Below are positions 12,559 to 13,311 of a DNA stretch of 13,311 nucleotides, piece by piece (the first letter of the stretch is position 1; the number at the start of each line of letters is the position of its first letter). Source of the DNA: Clostridia bacterium (GTDB lineage Bacteria > Bacillota > Clostridia > Christensenellales > CAG-138). The position numbers and the translations under genes were made by a program. The stretch is from NCBI GenBank assembly GCA_030530185.1, contig JAUMVL010000029.1:1-13311 (forward strand), read 5' to 3'. Below the pieces are notes generated by a model. The model saw only the letters and a program-made list of their open reading frames with translations. It made no database searches and was not told the DNA's origin.

Positions 12559-13311
12559 TTACGGCATTTCGTCCTCACGCAGCAGCGTGCGGAAGCGGGT
12601 ATACATACCCTCAAACACCAGGTCGATCGTCTCGGTCGGGCCGTGACGGTTTTTGGCAACGATCGCTTCGGATTCGTTTCCCGCTTCGGGGTCATACACC
12701 GCTGCACGGTACAACAGAATGACCATATCCGCGTCCTGCTCGATTGAGCCGGATTCTCTGAGGTCGGAGATCATCGGGCGATGGTCCTGCCGCTGTTCCG
12801 GACCGCGGTTCAGCTGCGCCAACAGGATGATCGGCACCGCAAGCTCACGCGCAAGCAATTTCAGCGCACGCGTCATGTCGGAAACCTCCTGCACGCGGCT
12901 GTCGGACCTGCGCTGCCCCATGCCCGTTCCCTGAATGAGCTGCATATAGTCGATGATGACCAGATCGAGTCCCTGCTGCGCCTTTAACCTGCGGCACTTG
13001 GACCGAATGCCCGCAACCGTTGCGCCAGGCGTATCGTCGATATAGAAGTTCGTCGCCTGCATCATCGTGGCGGCCTCCATGATGCGCTGCGTTTCGGCGT
13101 CGTCGAGCGTGCCGTCCTTGATCTTCTGCGAATCTACGGCGGCTTCGGTGCAAAGGATACGCATCATCAGCTGTTCCTTGCTCATTTCAAGGCTGAACAC
13201 CGCAACCGCACGGCTGTCATGCAGCGCCGCATACTGGCCGATGTTCATCGAAAATGCGGACTTGCCCATCGCCGGACGCGCGGCAACGATAATCAAATCG
13301 CTCTTTTGCAG
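12559..13311 (-). CDS. dnaB: Replicative DNA helicase DnaB, C-terminal ATPase part
   Basis: About 250 codons at the 3' end of the gene are present; the N-terminal domain and linker lie beyond the right edge. The RecA-like core shows Walker A in VAARPAMGKSAF at its start, SLEMSKEQL (H1a region), Walker B in LVIIDYMQLI, LLAQLNRGPE (H3) and DLRESGSIEQDADMV (H4). The hexameric helicase unwinds the lagging-strand template at the replication fork and contacts primase through the missing N-terminal part. The first visible codons read through the window edge, so no start is called. It is convergent with the polyferredoxin gene across a shared terminator. Confidence 0.97.
   Translation of the reverse strand: MQKSDLIIVAARPAMGKSAFSMNIGQYAALHDSRAVAVFSLEMSKEQLMMRILCTEAAVDSQKIKDGTLDDAETQRIMEAATMMQATNFYIDDTPGATVAGIRSKCRRLKAQQGLDLVIIDYMQLIQGTGMGQRRSDSRVQEVSDMTRALKLLARELAVPIILLAQLNRGPEQRQDHRPMISDLRESGSIEQDADMVILLYRAAVYDPEAGNESEAIVAKNRHGPTETIDLVFEGMYTRFRTLLREDEMP

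Noticed and set aside
11424..12707. 427-codon minus-strand frame opposite the Nudix and polyferredoxin genes
   Set aside because: The plus strand has clear Nudix and 4Fe-4S motifs, and the antisense frame crosses a terminator and part of dnaB in the wrong frame.
1..13311. Mobile elements, defence systems, tRNA or rRNA genes
   Set aside because: No transposase, integrase, terminal repeats, cloverleaf or ribosomal RNA segments were recognised; all long genes have housekeeping or surface functions.

Overview
The window looks like a chromosomal, mostly housekeeping stretch from an endospore-forming member of the Bacillota, probably class Clostridia. The reasons are a SpoVAC-type spore protein, AGGAGG-like ribosome binding sites, the rplM-rpsI pair behind a structured leader, an 802-residue LeuRS of Gram-positive length, and a thyA-folA pair. 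Base composition looks moderately GC-rich by eye; no exact value was computed. No transposase, integrase, phage gene, CRISPR array, tRNA or rRNA was seen, and no intergenic stretch exceeds about 205 bases.

Left part (1-2813): the 5' end of a glycerate 2-kinase (minus) runs off the left edge and is divergent from a DegV-family lipid-binding protein (plus). A bidirectional terminator separates degV from the convergent thyA-folA operon (minus), which makes dTMP and recycles the dihydrofolate formed by ThyA. Centre-left (2821-6198): leuS and an MscS-type channel form a two-gene minus-strand operon with a clear promoter and a strong terminator.

Centre (6203-9517): a plus-strand lipoprotein block. 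It holds lgt (prolipoprotein diacylglyceryl transferase, with a long acidic tail), then an Amidase_3 cell-wall hydrolase lipoprotein overlapping lgt by ATGA. A terminator and a new promoter follow, then a metallophosphoesterase lipoprotein. Both lipoproteins carry a lipobox and a Pro/Thr-rich tether, so the enzyme that lipidates them is encoded beside them. The metallophosphoesterase probably starts at a UUG, because the upstream in-frame ATG directly abuts its -10 box.

Centre-right (9518-11164): spoVAC and a 38-residue upstream ORF (minus) appear to be driven by a candidate sigma-G promoter. That promoter is back-to-back with the vegetative promoter of the rplM-rpsI operon (plus), whose leader may be an L13-type autoregulatory RNA. 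Right part (11189-13311): a Nudix hydrolase and an overlapping NapH-like membrane polyferredoxin sit just behind the rpsI terminator. They are convergent, across another bidirectional terminator, with the C-terminal part of the replicative helicase DnaB (minus), which runs off the right edge.

No clear undescribed multi-gene system is visible. The items most worth a second look are the small ORF with spoVAC and its promoter region, the lgt-lipoprotein cluster, the UUG start, and the orphan polyferredoxin.
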